Shown piece after piece: positions 1 through 9,576 of a DNA stretch of 64,000 nt (positions within the stretch are counted from its first letter, which is position 1; each line of letters begins with the position of its first letter). The stretch spans positions 89,117,501 through 89,181,500 of the forward strand of contig CM074862.1 of NCBI GenBank assembly GCA_037501455.1, in the 5' to 3' direction. Made by a program: the position numbers and the translations under genes. The DNA comes from Lantana camara. Its lineage: Eukaryota; Streptophyta; Magnoliopsida; Lamiales; Verbenaceae. Under the pieces are notes generated by a model. It did not search any database. It was not told the origin of the DNA and saw only the letters and a list, made by a program, of their open reading frames with translations.

Positions 1-439
1 GAGTGATGGTGCTGGGAGTCTCGTCCGGGGTAGGCTCGGTCGCCTGCATACCCGAGCCTTCACCCTCGTTTGGCCCTTTGGTTTTCTTGGTTTTCTTAGG
101 CCTCTCGGTTTTCTTGCCTTTACCCTTGTCACGGGATCTTTCTGAGGGCCCCGCTCCTCCCTCTGATTCCGAAGTCGGGGTTGCAACGGCCACAGTCACG
201 GTGTGGCGATGAGGGTGAGTTGCGCTCTCTGTTATCGGGAGAGTCACCCCCTGCCTCTCCGCTTCCATCACCAGATTCATCTCTTCAAAGAGATGCTCAA
301 CCCCATCTGGGTTCCTTTCATCTATGGCCATAACGGCCGCGTCCAACTCCTCGTCCCTAGGGGAACCCGGCGGAGATGAACTCTGGGTAGCCATGTCTTC
401 AACTTCACGGGCGAATTCTTCGGCATGATCTCTGGCCAT
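1..439 (-). CDS. Transposase_28-type antisense ORF of a Tat-like gypsy element, 5' part, cut by window edge
   Basis: The minus-strand ATG is at 439-437 and the frame stays open to the window edge (146 codons). It matches, with scattered substitutions, the start of the gene at 60553 near the other end of the window. The segment seen is the acidic N-terminus followed by a Lys/Arg-rich KGKGKK stretch; the Transposase_28 domain itself would lie to the left of position 1. In Retand/Grande-type Ty3/gypsy elements a gene of this class lies antisense to gag-pol, next to the 3' LTR. The LTR at 9577-10693 reads in the opposite direction, which fits that layout. Function is unknown. This copy still has an intact TATA box upstream (724-731) and shows no stop codon in the visible part. 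Confidence 0.7.
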   Translation of the reverse strand, partial: MARDHAEEFAREVEDMATQSSSPPGSPRDEELDAAVMAIDERNPDGVEHLFEEMNLVMEAERQGVTLPITESATHPHRHTVTVAVATPTSESEGGAGPSERSRDKGKGKKTERPKKTKKTKGPNEGEGSGMQATEPTPDETPSTIT

Positions 440-786
440 GGTTGTGATGGAATTTGGAAGGGATATGAGGATTTTTGGGAGGCAGAGTATGTTCGAAGAG
501 GTTCGGGATTTCTGGAAGAGGTAAAGCTTGTGGAATTACTAAATCCTAAATCTGGTTCTAAGGTTAGCAAAGTTAGAAGATTTCACCGGAGATTACCTTG
601 AGTTTTCTGGAAAAGCTTGAAGAAAAGTTATGAATGCTCTAAAACTTGTTTGCAAAGAGTTTTTCGCAAATGCCTGCTTTGAAGATGTGTTCGCGTAAAA
701 AGTGGAATAGATACAGAATCCCTTATTTATAGGGATGGAAGTTGGTACGTTTCTGGAAAAAAGTTCAAAATTACAATCATTTCCCG
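440..786 (-). promoter_or_regulatory. Promoter and 5' leader of the antisense ORF, with start of a Tat-type 3' LTR
   Basis: This is the reverse-complement match of about 60220-60552. A canonical TATAAATA lies on the minus strand at 731-724, about 290 nt upstream of the ATG at 439; at the matching place in the right-hand copy (60260-60267) the box reads TACAAATA. The exact LTR start is not determinable. The segment ends at the GYP-N insertion, and 782-786 (TCCCG) is one half of its target-site duplication. Confidence 0.55.
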
Positions 787-3382
787 TGTAACGCCCCGGT
801 TTTTATTTATTAATATCTTATGTTCAAAATAATTTTATAAATTATATTTTTATAATACTTTCATGAAATTCATATTAAACTCATAATTTATTTCATAACT
901 TGAAAATGTTTATTTCGTGAATTAATTACCGAAAATGATTTAATTGTCAACTTGGCCCTATATGTCCATTCTTTTAAATTTAGGGACCAAATTGCTTAAA
1001 ACCTTTGGGGACTAAAGTGACCACTTCCCAAACTTGATATCCTTAATTGATTAACTTAAATAAGTTGGAGGGTTTAATTGTAAATATTACATACTTCCCA
1101 AAATATCACGTTATATTTCCTTGATCAATTATCATCAACATTCACCAACATATCCATCTTTCTTGCTCTCGGTTCTTCATGTAGAAAAGGGGGAGAAGAG
1201 ATTTCATCAAAACATCCAAGTTATTCTAGGAAATCCAAGCTTTTGAGCTCAAGCATCCATCATCATCTTCTCCATTCATTCCTTTACCTTTAAAAGCATG
1301 TAAGTGGATACATATGATCTCTTGAGCATCTATGTAGGAGCTAGGGTTTGAGGATGGCATGCTAGATGAACTCCTTGTTGTTTAAAGCATGATTAAATGA
1401 TGATATCTTGGATTATGGCATGATTAATTCATGAGATTCTTGGATAATTGGTATGAATGATCAAGTATGATCATGAGTGTGAAATCATGATTTCTTGATG
1501 ATCTTGTGTGTTTTGAGTGTGTAAGTGTTATGATATTATTTCTTGAACCTATATACATCATATTTCCAGAAAAGCCTGAATTGATTGATTGAAAATGGAA
1601 TTTTGGTTGCTTTGTTTGCATTTCCCGTAGCCCTCCTCTGTTTTTCTCTGTTCTTCATACTTGCAGAAACAGGGAACGGCCGTTCCCAGTCTCAAGGCAC
1701 TGTGGGAACGGGCGTTCCCACCTTTTCAAATGATTTAGTCGGCCGAGCATGGGAACAGCCGTTCCCATTTTGGCCTTTGGCCGGAAGGGCCGTTCCCAGC
1801 TTCCGCGCATTTTAAAGGGGGAAATCGTTGGCGCGCTTTTGGGGGTTATGGGAACGACCGTTCCCATTTACAAAGAGAACCCGGAACGGCCGTTCCCACC
1901 TGAAATGCAGAACAAAATATTCTGCATAAAATTACATTTTTAGCCCCTCGATCCAACGACTTCTTTGACCCCGAATTGCTGTAATATGTGCTAATATGAT
2001 GTGAAAACAACATGTTATCATACCACATTGCATTTTCGTGGTCATCTCGTTACGTTTCCGCCGTTCGTCACTTTTTGGGCATTTTAGGTCATGTCTCATG
2101 TATAAGTGTCGTGTTTGCACAGGTCACGAGGGTAGGGACGAGGAGCACGCCCCGTAGGCCGTGCCTACTTGTCTTCGTCGGTATAGGTGAGGTTTAATTG
2201 CTAGTTACATAAAACCCGTATACCCTTTATGTGATATTTTGGCCAAAATAGTATTTACGTTATACTTTCTATAAATCATTGATCATTTCAAGCCAGGTTC
2301 AAGTAAGCAAGCAAGTCAGGTATTGTTTCATGCATGTTTAGGCGAGTAGCATGACGGTTACGTTTGGGCCCGAGGGTAGTGACTAGAGCCAACCGGGAAA
2401 GCAAGGGCTGACGGGTAACTCTAGCGCTATCCTCACCACACTAGGGGTCACCCCTGAATCCACTAGGAGATTAGTGGAGGAAGGAGCTCCGGGCTTAGGG
2501 ATTCATGTACCCTCTGCTCAATGAGATTGGATGTTGGGGCCTTGCAATCCCTTCATCAAACCGGAGGGAAAAGGAGACTGGGGACGAGTCCGGCACCACG
2601 GATGCGCCTCGGGTTATTGCATGATTGTCATTTCATGAACGTGTTATATGAGTACACTATCGCACGATTGCACGATAAGTGAATTGCATGATCACCTATT
2701 AACTATTAAACAAGCAAGCATGTTCATGTTCATTGGGAGATCGGTTGGAGACCGCCCTTACTCGCCGGGGCCATGTATTGATTGACTGCATGAAAACGAA
2801 CAAAGTAATTAATATTGATAGCTGTAATCTCGGGCGAGTTCGCTATTATTGTGAACGTATAATGTTTTAATTATCAAACCTTACCCGAGGTTATAACTTG
2901 CATGTGATTGCGCTAATATATATTTACGCCCCTCACTCAGTCTTCGGTAGACTGATACTTCACCTTTCAGGTACTTGAGAGCCGGTCGTGCTAGGCGGGA
3001 GTCTGGTCCAGTCTTGCATTGTCACGGGTCTAGCAGTGCACCATCATGTATATTTTACTACTTCTTATGTCATGTCTATGGTTATCACACTTTGAATACT
3101 TGATCGTGTATAAGAGATGATAATGTATTGATAGTCAGTTGGTACCTATACGTAGCTATCTGATAAATCTGGTACCTATATATATATATGAATTAATGCT
3201 TCCGCTTTTAATTGTTGTGCATTGGTTTTGTATTGCTTTGGGGTTTAGTCCCGCCTAGCTCGTCTTTTCTTTTCTTTGTCACCCGTTCGCTATAGGTTAG
3301 TTCATGTACGGATTGTCCATTTCGTATGTGGATCGGCCTATAGTGCGGGGGTGTGGTACCTCCACGTGTCCGGGGTGCTACA
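787..3382 (+). repeat. GYP-N 5' LTR (2,596 bp)
   Basis: It starts TGTAACG and ends GCTACA, matching 6972-9576. It contains an array of GGGAACGGCCGTTCCC-like palindromes (1672-1898), a structured core shared with GYP-A (about 2363-2570), and AGTAAGCAAGCAAGTC near 2303, which is 8 bp longer in the 3' LTR. Short reading frames inside it are identical between the two LTRs only because the LTRs are; they are not genes. Confidence 0.95.
1672..1898. repeat. Array of six GGGAACGGCCGTTCCC-type palindromes in the LTR
   Basis: Copies lie at 1672-1687, 1702-1721, 1749-1768, 1782-1796, 1848-1867 and 1881-1898, and are repeated in the 3' LTR at about 7858-8084. A related array is in both GYP-A LTRs (41145-41372 and about 48520-48747). 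The flanking bases pair too and differ between copies: GT..AC, AT..AT, CT..AG. Confidence 0.85.
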
Positions 3383-3389
3383 TCTGAGG

Positions 3390-3401
3390 TGGTATCAGAG
3401 C
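3390..3401 (+). other. Primer-binding site for initiator tRNA-Met (GYP-N)
   Basis: TGGTATCAGAGC begins 8 nt after the 5' LTR end. It is the usual plant minus-strand primer site complementary to the 3' end of tRNA-iMet. The following bases (CCGGTTGCAAAACCG) are shared with GYP-A. Confidence 0.93.
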
Positions 3402-5775
3402 CCGGTTGCAAAACCGAGGTTCTAGTGTCGTGTCGTGTCACGTCGAGGTCGAACGGCATAGGATTAAGTGTTAATTGAGAGTCTTGCATATTATTTGAAT
3501 TTATTTGAATTCTCTGAATTAATTCTATTACTTGGTAACCTGTGCTTTGCATTGAGTTTTGCAATTTATTGTCACTTAACTGATTCTGAATTCTTGAAAT
3601 TATGTGCTTAATGTGTTTTATTTTAAATATTGATACACTACTTGTTGCAATTGTATTCAATTTTTGTTGCTAGTATCAATTATGTGATCATTATGTGACA
3701 TGAGCATGCCTCACCTGCATGCATTTATTTCAATAAAAGTTGTGAGTTACAGGTTGTAGACAGAATATCAAACCACGGCCAGTTGCTCGATAGTTTTGGG
3801 CTACTACCGAATTTGAGAAGGGTGTGCAAGTTGAGGCTAAAATGAGGGCGTCGAAGGAAAGTCAATTAATTATGTCCGATCAAAGTACAAGCTTGGGAAT
3901 TACCTTTGGGTTATATCAACCGGATTCAACTTTCTAACACGACAGCCAGAAAGATTAAACAACCAGTTATGGAAATCACCATGTTCGGGATTTTACATTT
4001 GGGTAAGACAAGTTTACTTTCTGATGCACGATAAATTGTCGTGTTGAGGAAATGCATCGACAGATAGGGAACGGTAAAGGAAAGTACTCAAGAGAGGCAA
4101 AGTGTTAATTAGAGAGAGAATAACCGGATTGCCGTTAGCAAGTGATTCAAGGGGTTGGAAGGAAAAGAAGTTTCGAGGGGGCTTAAATCAGGAAGTTCTA
4201 AAATAAGGAAGAGATATTCTCGGGGTAATGGCTCTAAAGATTATCAACTAGGATGTGGGTGAATGGGAAGATATGAAGTAACAAGTCGAAGCATTCAAAT
4301 ATCGGGACTACCACCGTGGATCAACAATTCACAGAAAATGCTACCCCGGGGAAATTTTAGACTGAGGATCACTTATGAGAAGTTCGAAGACAAGTTCATT
4401 ACGTTATGATTCAAAAGATGAGATCCGGAATAAAAGAATGCACTATGGGAAATTCGTACTATCAAAGATGACGCGTCTACCGGGCCAGGAAGTCTAGTTC
4501 ATCCAAGGATAAAAGAGAAGGAAGAATGGGAAAAACTAAGTACTCCTGAATCGGAAGAATAGCCAAGTAAGGAATTCAACTAGTTGGGAGTACGGTTTCA
4601 GCAAGAGAAGAAAACAATTTTAGTAATTTAAATCAAGTTGGTAGAATTGGGTAAGCTATTCACGAGAAGACTAGGATGCTAGGGAATTCTTTAATCGGGT
4701 GGAATGAATTTATTTTCCGGACTCAATTTGGATAGGTCGTGCAAGAAAGTGAATTGGGAGACTTGGAGCAATAAATGAAAATGGCATTGGATGATAAAGA
4801 ATTCTGGAAGGCAATCATATGCTCACAAGTAAGTAAGTAAGAGGACGAGTTCTATCACCGATTCAAATCGAAAGAGTAGACTTGAAGGGTTTCAGTCACG
4901 GTGGCAACTTGGTGAATTAGGAGAATAACTGGAGACTTAAGGTTCGAAAGGGGTCAGGAAATTAATTCCATAAGTGGAACAGAAATGGAATTCAAGAGCT
5001 CTTGTTTAGGGATCATATAGTTACCCCAGTTAACGCAAAGACAATTTTGGGATTTCAATTAAGGAAGGGATAAAGGAAGCTCGGTACTCCAGTGAATATG
5101 AAACTGAAAGACAATCTTGTTGAAGATTTCGGTAATTGGGTAATTCAGATCCAAGCTGAATTGTCGTGTTGCGAGGTTACGTTAAAAGAAATGAAGCAAC
5201 AAATGGAAACGGTAAAGAAAGGCAAAGAGTTGCTGGGAGGTTGTCGAACGATCAAGTATAGACTAGTGGAGGGAGAGCCGGTTAGCTAGCCGAACTCCTA
5301 ATGAATAAACAAGGGAGTTTGGATCAAAGTGACAACCATGAAGGGGATTCGGGCGACAATTTGGGAAGTAACTATTAAAGAATAAGCTAGATGTGAACTC
5401 CGTGAGTATAAAAGACTTCGGGTTTCAGAAATCATAATACTGGGCCGTGGGAATGTTCAAGTGAAGGTTAGATGAATTTGAAGAATAGAAGACTGTGGGA
5501 AAACAAGAAATGATTACCAAGTTCAAGACAAGCTTAGGATTCAACAAACAAGGAATTTCATGTCGAGATAAATTTTTCCATTACTTCGGTGACAGGTTCA
5601 ATGCATACATAAGCACGTGCATCATACGCTACTTTAATTTTAAATTTCTTTACATATATGTGATTCTCTGATTGAACTTAATTACTCCAATGTGCTGAAT
5701 TATTAGTATTTCCAAGTGAGCTACGTGCATTGGCATATTAATTCAACATGCATATTCAGTGTCTTGAATTACAGG
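3402..5775 (+). other. GYP-N leader: duplicated leader-like ends around a decayed purine-rich segment
   Basis: No convincing ORF is present. 3402-3756 resembles the short GYP-A leader and ends TTACAGG; 5590-5775 again looks like a leader and ends TTACAGG just before the gag ATG. The 1.8 kb between is strongly purine-rich on the plus strand. Around 4365-4400 it can be read as a broken Gag-like stretch (TYEKFEDKF followed by stops), so it is probably a decayed coding module. The GYP-A leader is only about 230 nt. Confidence 0.5.
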
Positions 5776-6564
5776 ATGTCTCAAGGCCACCCTCCTCAGG
5801 AACAGACACCTAGGGTTTCTGCACATTTACCCCCTCCGGTTCAGCCTCAGGAGTTTTTCGAGTCTTTGGTTCGTTTAGTGGATCAGAAGATAGAAGAGTA
5901 TGTTGCCTCCGAATCGCGAGTCTTAACATCACAGCCGGGCCAAATTTCGATAACATTTAGGGAATTTCAGAACCAACCATCTTTAGGACCCTTCGAAGGA
6001 AACAAGGATTTCACCGGATCACAGCTCAAGAAAATCAAAAGAGTGTGGGAACTAACTCCGAGTGACCCCCAAGAAAAGGTCCGAGACACTACCTCGTTGG
6101 AGGCAAGAAGGTCTAATCCTTACCCCGGACAGGCGGCAGGATCGAAGTCGGGACAACTTTCTAGCAAAGGAAAGCGGCCTATCTCTTATCATACCCCGGC
6201 ACCTCAGGAAAGGTCTCGCAAGAAAAAGAAGCAACCACTTGGATCGAGTTCGGGAACTTCGCGTAACCCAGTTTCAACAACATCTTCTGGGAAACTTCTT
6301 TGCAGTTATTGTGAACGTGATAACCACACTTATGACGGCTGTAGGAAACGGTTGGGATTATGTCTCTACTGCGGGAGTGACGAGCACCACATAGACACCT
6401 GCTCAAGGTTACAAGGGACATCGACCAGGGGTGGAAGATTACCAGGGCAAGCACGGGAAGGGGTTCGCGAGAGGGGAGTGCAAAATGTAAATACGAATCG
6501 GGTCCGGGAAGAAGCAGGTACCGGTTATAGACATAGTACAACCATTGGTGAACGGTACATTTAG
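5776..6564 (+). CDS. Shortened Gag-like protein with two zinc knuckles (GYP-N)
   Basis: I take the ATG at 5776 (MSQGHPP), directly after an AG as in GYP-A, giving 262 residues; an upstream in-frame ATG at 5716 is possible. The N-terminal third follows the GYP-A Gag (FREFQNQ, then a segment like IERIWEL). The frame then jumps to a basic low-complexity linker, so the core of the retrotransposon gag domain is missing. The C-terminal part keeps two CX2CX4HX4C knuckles, CSYCERDNHTYDGC and CLYCGSDEHHIDTC, which in this family bind genomic RNA. No protease follows. The protein could retain RNA binding without being able to assemble; that is inference. The frame is intact and ends 211 nt before the hairpin array. 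Confidence 0.7.
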   Translation: MSQGHPPQEQTPRVSAHLPPPVQPQEFFESLVRLVDQKIEEYVASESRVLTSQPGQISITFREFQNQPSLGPFEGNKDFTGSQLKKIKRVWELTPSDPQEKVRDTTSLEARRSNPYPGQAAGSKSGQLSSKGKRPISYHTPAPQERSRKKKKQPLGSSSGTSRNPVSTTSSGKLLCSYCERDNHTYDGCRKRLGLCLYCGSDEHHIDTCSRLQGTSTRGGRLPGQAREGVRERGVQNVNTNRVREEAGTGYRHSTTIGERYI

Positions 6565-6774
6565 CCATGCATACCACGTGCATCACTTATCTTATTACTA
6601 TTGTATTTAATTTCTTGTGCATTGCAAACTAGTTAATTATGAGTGATAAATATGTGGTTAAACGATTTCTATTTGTCTATGTGATATCTATGACATTAAT
6701 ATGATTCTATTTGTCTATGTAACACTCATGCCATTGTTTTCGCTATCTACTTCTTGAACCACTTCAGTGCAGGT

Positions 6775-6901
6775 GAGAGACGGGGCTCTCTCTTTTTCTG
6801 TGAGAGACGGGGCTCTCTCACTCCTTGCTGAGAAACGGGGTTTCTCACTTCTTGTGAAAGACGGGGTTCTTTCATTCTTGTTCAAGAGACGGGGTTCTCT
6901 T
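6775..6901 (+). other. Array of five covarying hairpins with a constant CGGGG loop
   Basis: Stems lie at 6775-6780/6787-6792, 6800-6807/6814-6821, 6829-6835/6841-6847, 6855-6861/6868-6874 and 6884-6889/6896-6901. Stem sequences are GAGAGA, GTGAGAGA, TGAGAAA, TGAAAGA and AAGAGA, each followed by CGGGG (plus C or T in four of five) and its exact complement. The loop is fixed while the stem changes with matching changes on the other arm. The array lies between gag and the polypurine tract. Confidence 0.85.
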
Positions 6902-6933
6902 ATTAATTGTGCATCATTTTAAAACTTGACGGT

Positions 6934-6971
6934 GGACCTGGGGACCAGGTCCTTTTTAAGGGGAGGAGAGT
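6934..6971 (+). other. Pre-PPT hairpin and polypurine tract (GYP-N)
   Basis: GGACCTG (6934-6940), loop GGGAC and CAGGTCC (6946-6952) form a perfect 7-bp hairpin, followed by TTTTT and the purine tract AAGGGGAGGAGAG that primes plus-strand DNA next to the 3' LTR at 6972. GYP-A has the same loop with a compensated stem at 47561-47579. Confidence 0.85.
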
Positions 6972-9576
6972 TGTAACGCCCCGGTTTTTATTTATTAATA
7001 TCTTATGTTCAAAATAATTTTATAAATTATATTTTTATAATACTTTCATGAAATTCATATTAAACTCATAATTTATTTCATAACTTGAAAATGTTTATTT
7101 CGTGAATTAATTACCGAAAATGATTTAATTGTCAACTTGGCCCTATATGTCCATTCTTTTAAATTTAGGGACCAAATTGCTTAAAACCTTTGGGGACTAA
7201 AGTGATCACTTCCCAAACTTGATATCCTTAATTGATTAACTTAAATAAGTTGGAGGGTTTAATTGTAAATATTACATACTTCCCAAAATATCACGTTATA
7301 TTTCCTTGATCAATTATCATCAACATTCACCAACATATCCATCTTTCTTGCTCTCGGTTCTTCATGTAGAAAAGGGGGAGAAGAGATTTCATCAAAACAT
7401 CCAAGTTATTCTAGGAAATCCAAGCTTTTGAGCTCAAGCATCCATCATCATCTTCTCCATTCATTCCTTTACCTTTAAAAAGCATGTAAGTGGATACATA
7501 TGATCTCTTGAGCATCTATGTAGGAGCTAGGGTTTGAGGATGGCATGCTAGATGAACTCCTTGTTGTTTAAAGCATGATTAAATGATGATATCTTGGATT
7601 ATGGCATGATTAATTCATGAGATTCTTGGATAATTGGTATGAATGATCAAGTATGATCATGAGTGTGAAATCATGATTTCTTGATGATCTTGTGTGTTTT
7701 GAGTGTGTAAGTGTTATGATATTATTTCTTGAACCTATATACATCATATTTCCAGAAAAGCCTGAATTGATTGATTGAAAATGGAATTTTGGTTGCTTTG
7801 TTTGCATTTCCCGTAGCCCTCCTCTGTTTTTCTCTGTTCTTCATACTTGCAGAAACAGGGAACGGCCGTTCCCAGTCTCAAGGCATTGTGGGAACGGGCG
7901 TTCCCACCTTTTCAAATGATTTAGTCGGCCGAGCATGGGAACGGCCGTTCCCATTTTGGCCTTTGGCCGGAAGGGCCGTTCCCAGCTTCCGCGCATTTTA
8001 AAGGGGGAAATCGTTGGCGCGCTTTTGGGGGTTATGGGAACGACCGTTCCCATTTACAAAGAGAACCCGGAACGGCCGTTCCCACCTGAAATGCAGAACA
8101 AAATATTCTGCATAAAATTACATTTTTAGCCCCTCGATCCAACGACTTCTTTGACCCCGAATTGCTGTAATATGTGCTAATATGATGTGAAAACAACATG
8201 TTATCATACCACATTGCATTTTCGTGGTCATCTCGTTACGTTTCCGCCGTTCGTCACTTTTTGGGCATTTTAGGTCATGTCTCATGTATAAGTGTCGTGT
8301 TTGCACAGGTCACGAGGGTAGGGACGAGGAGCACGCCCCGTAGGCCGTGCCTACTTGTCTTCGTCGGTATAGGTGAGGTTTAATTGCTAGTTACATAAAA
8401 CCCGTATACCCTTTATGTGATATTTTGGCCAAAATAGTATTTACGTTATACTTTCTATAAATCATTGTTCATTTCAAGCCAGGTTCAAGTAAGCAAGCAA
8501 GCAAGCAAGTCAGGTATTGTTTCATGCATGTTTAGGCGAGTAGCATGACGGTTACGTTTGGGCCCGAGGGTAGTGACTAGAGCCAACCGGGAAAGCAAGG
8601 GCTGACGGGTAACTCTAGCGCTATCCTCACCACACTAGGGGTCACCCCTGAATCCACTAGGAGATTAGTGGAGGAAGGAGCTCCGGGCTTAGGGATTCAT
8701 GTACCCTCTGCTCAATGAGATTGGATGTTGGGGCCTTGCAATCCCTTCATCAAACCGGAGGGAAAAGGAGACTGGGGACGAGTCCGGCACCACGGATGCG
8801 CCTCGGGTTATTGCATGATTGTCATTTCATGAACGTGTTATATGAGTACACTATCGCACGATTGCACGATAAGTGAATTGCATGATCACCTATTAACTAT
8901 TAAACAAGCAAGCATGTTCATGTTCATTGGGAGATCGGTTGGAGACCGCCCTTACTCGCCGGGGCCATGTATTGATTGACTGCATGAAAACGAACAAAGT
9001 AATTAATATTGATAGCTGTAATCTCGGGCGAGTTCGCTATTATTGTGAACGTATAATGTTTTAATTATCAAACCTTACCCGAGGTTATAACTTGCATGTG
9101 ATTGCGCTAATATATATTTACGCCCCTCACTCAGTCTTCGGTAGACTGATACTTCACCTTTCAGGTACTTGAGAGCCGGTCGTGCTAGGTGGGAGTCTGG
9201 TCCAGTCTTGCATTGTCACGGGTCTAGCAGTGCACCATCATGTATATTTTACTACTTCTTATGTCATGTCTATGGTTATCACACTTTGAATACTTGATCG
9301 TGTATAAGAGATGATAATGTATTGATAGTCAGTTGGTACCTATACGTAGCTATCTGATAAATCTGGTACCTATATATATATATGAATTAATGCTTCCGCT
9401 TTTAATTGTTGTGCATTGGTTTTGTATTGCTTTGGGGTTTAGTCCCGCCTAGCTCGTCTTTTCTTTTCTTTGTCACCCGTTCGCTATAGGTTAGTTCATG
9501 TACGGATTGTCCATTTCGTATGTGGATCGGCCTATAGTGCGGGGGTATGGTACCTCCACGTGTCCGGGGTGCTACA
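6972..9576 (+). repeat. GYP-N 3' LTR (2,605 bp)
   Basis: Near-identical to 787-3382. The 9-bp length difference is fully explained by two extra GCAA units near 8490 and one extra A near 7480. The flanking TSD TCCCG is at 9577-9581. Confidence 0.95.

Larger units (their letters stand above)
787..9576 (+). mobile_element. GYP-N: non-autonomous Ty3/gypsy LTR retrotransposon, complete insertion
   Basis: The element is 8,790 bp and runs from TGTAACGCCC to GTGCTACA. TCCCG occurs at 782-786 and again at 9577-9581, a 5-bp target-site duplication. It has two LTRs of about 2.6 kb that differ by roughly six substitutions and two small indels counted by eye, so the insertion is very recent. The internal part is only 3.6 kb: a tRNA-iMet primer site, a long decayed leader, a shortened gag with two zinc knuckles, a hairpin array and a polypurine tract. 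Protease, reverse transcriptase, RNase H and integrase are absent. Ends, primer region and zinc knuckles resemble GYP-A (40222-50116), so a GYP-A relative could supply enzymes in trans; this is inference. Confidence 0.93.

Noticed and set aside
1585..2197. Several 60-76-codon ORFs repeated exactly at 7771-8383 and similar ones at 41005-41670 and 48380-49048
   Set aside because: They are frames through LTR palindrome arrays. Exact repetition reflects LTR identity, not coding constraint.
6775..6901. Hairpin array considered as a microRNA precursor or a bacterial-type terminator
   Set aside because: Stems are 6-8 bp, too short for Dicer substrates, and terminators of this type do not apply to a plant Pol II transcript.
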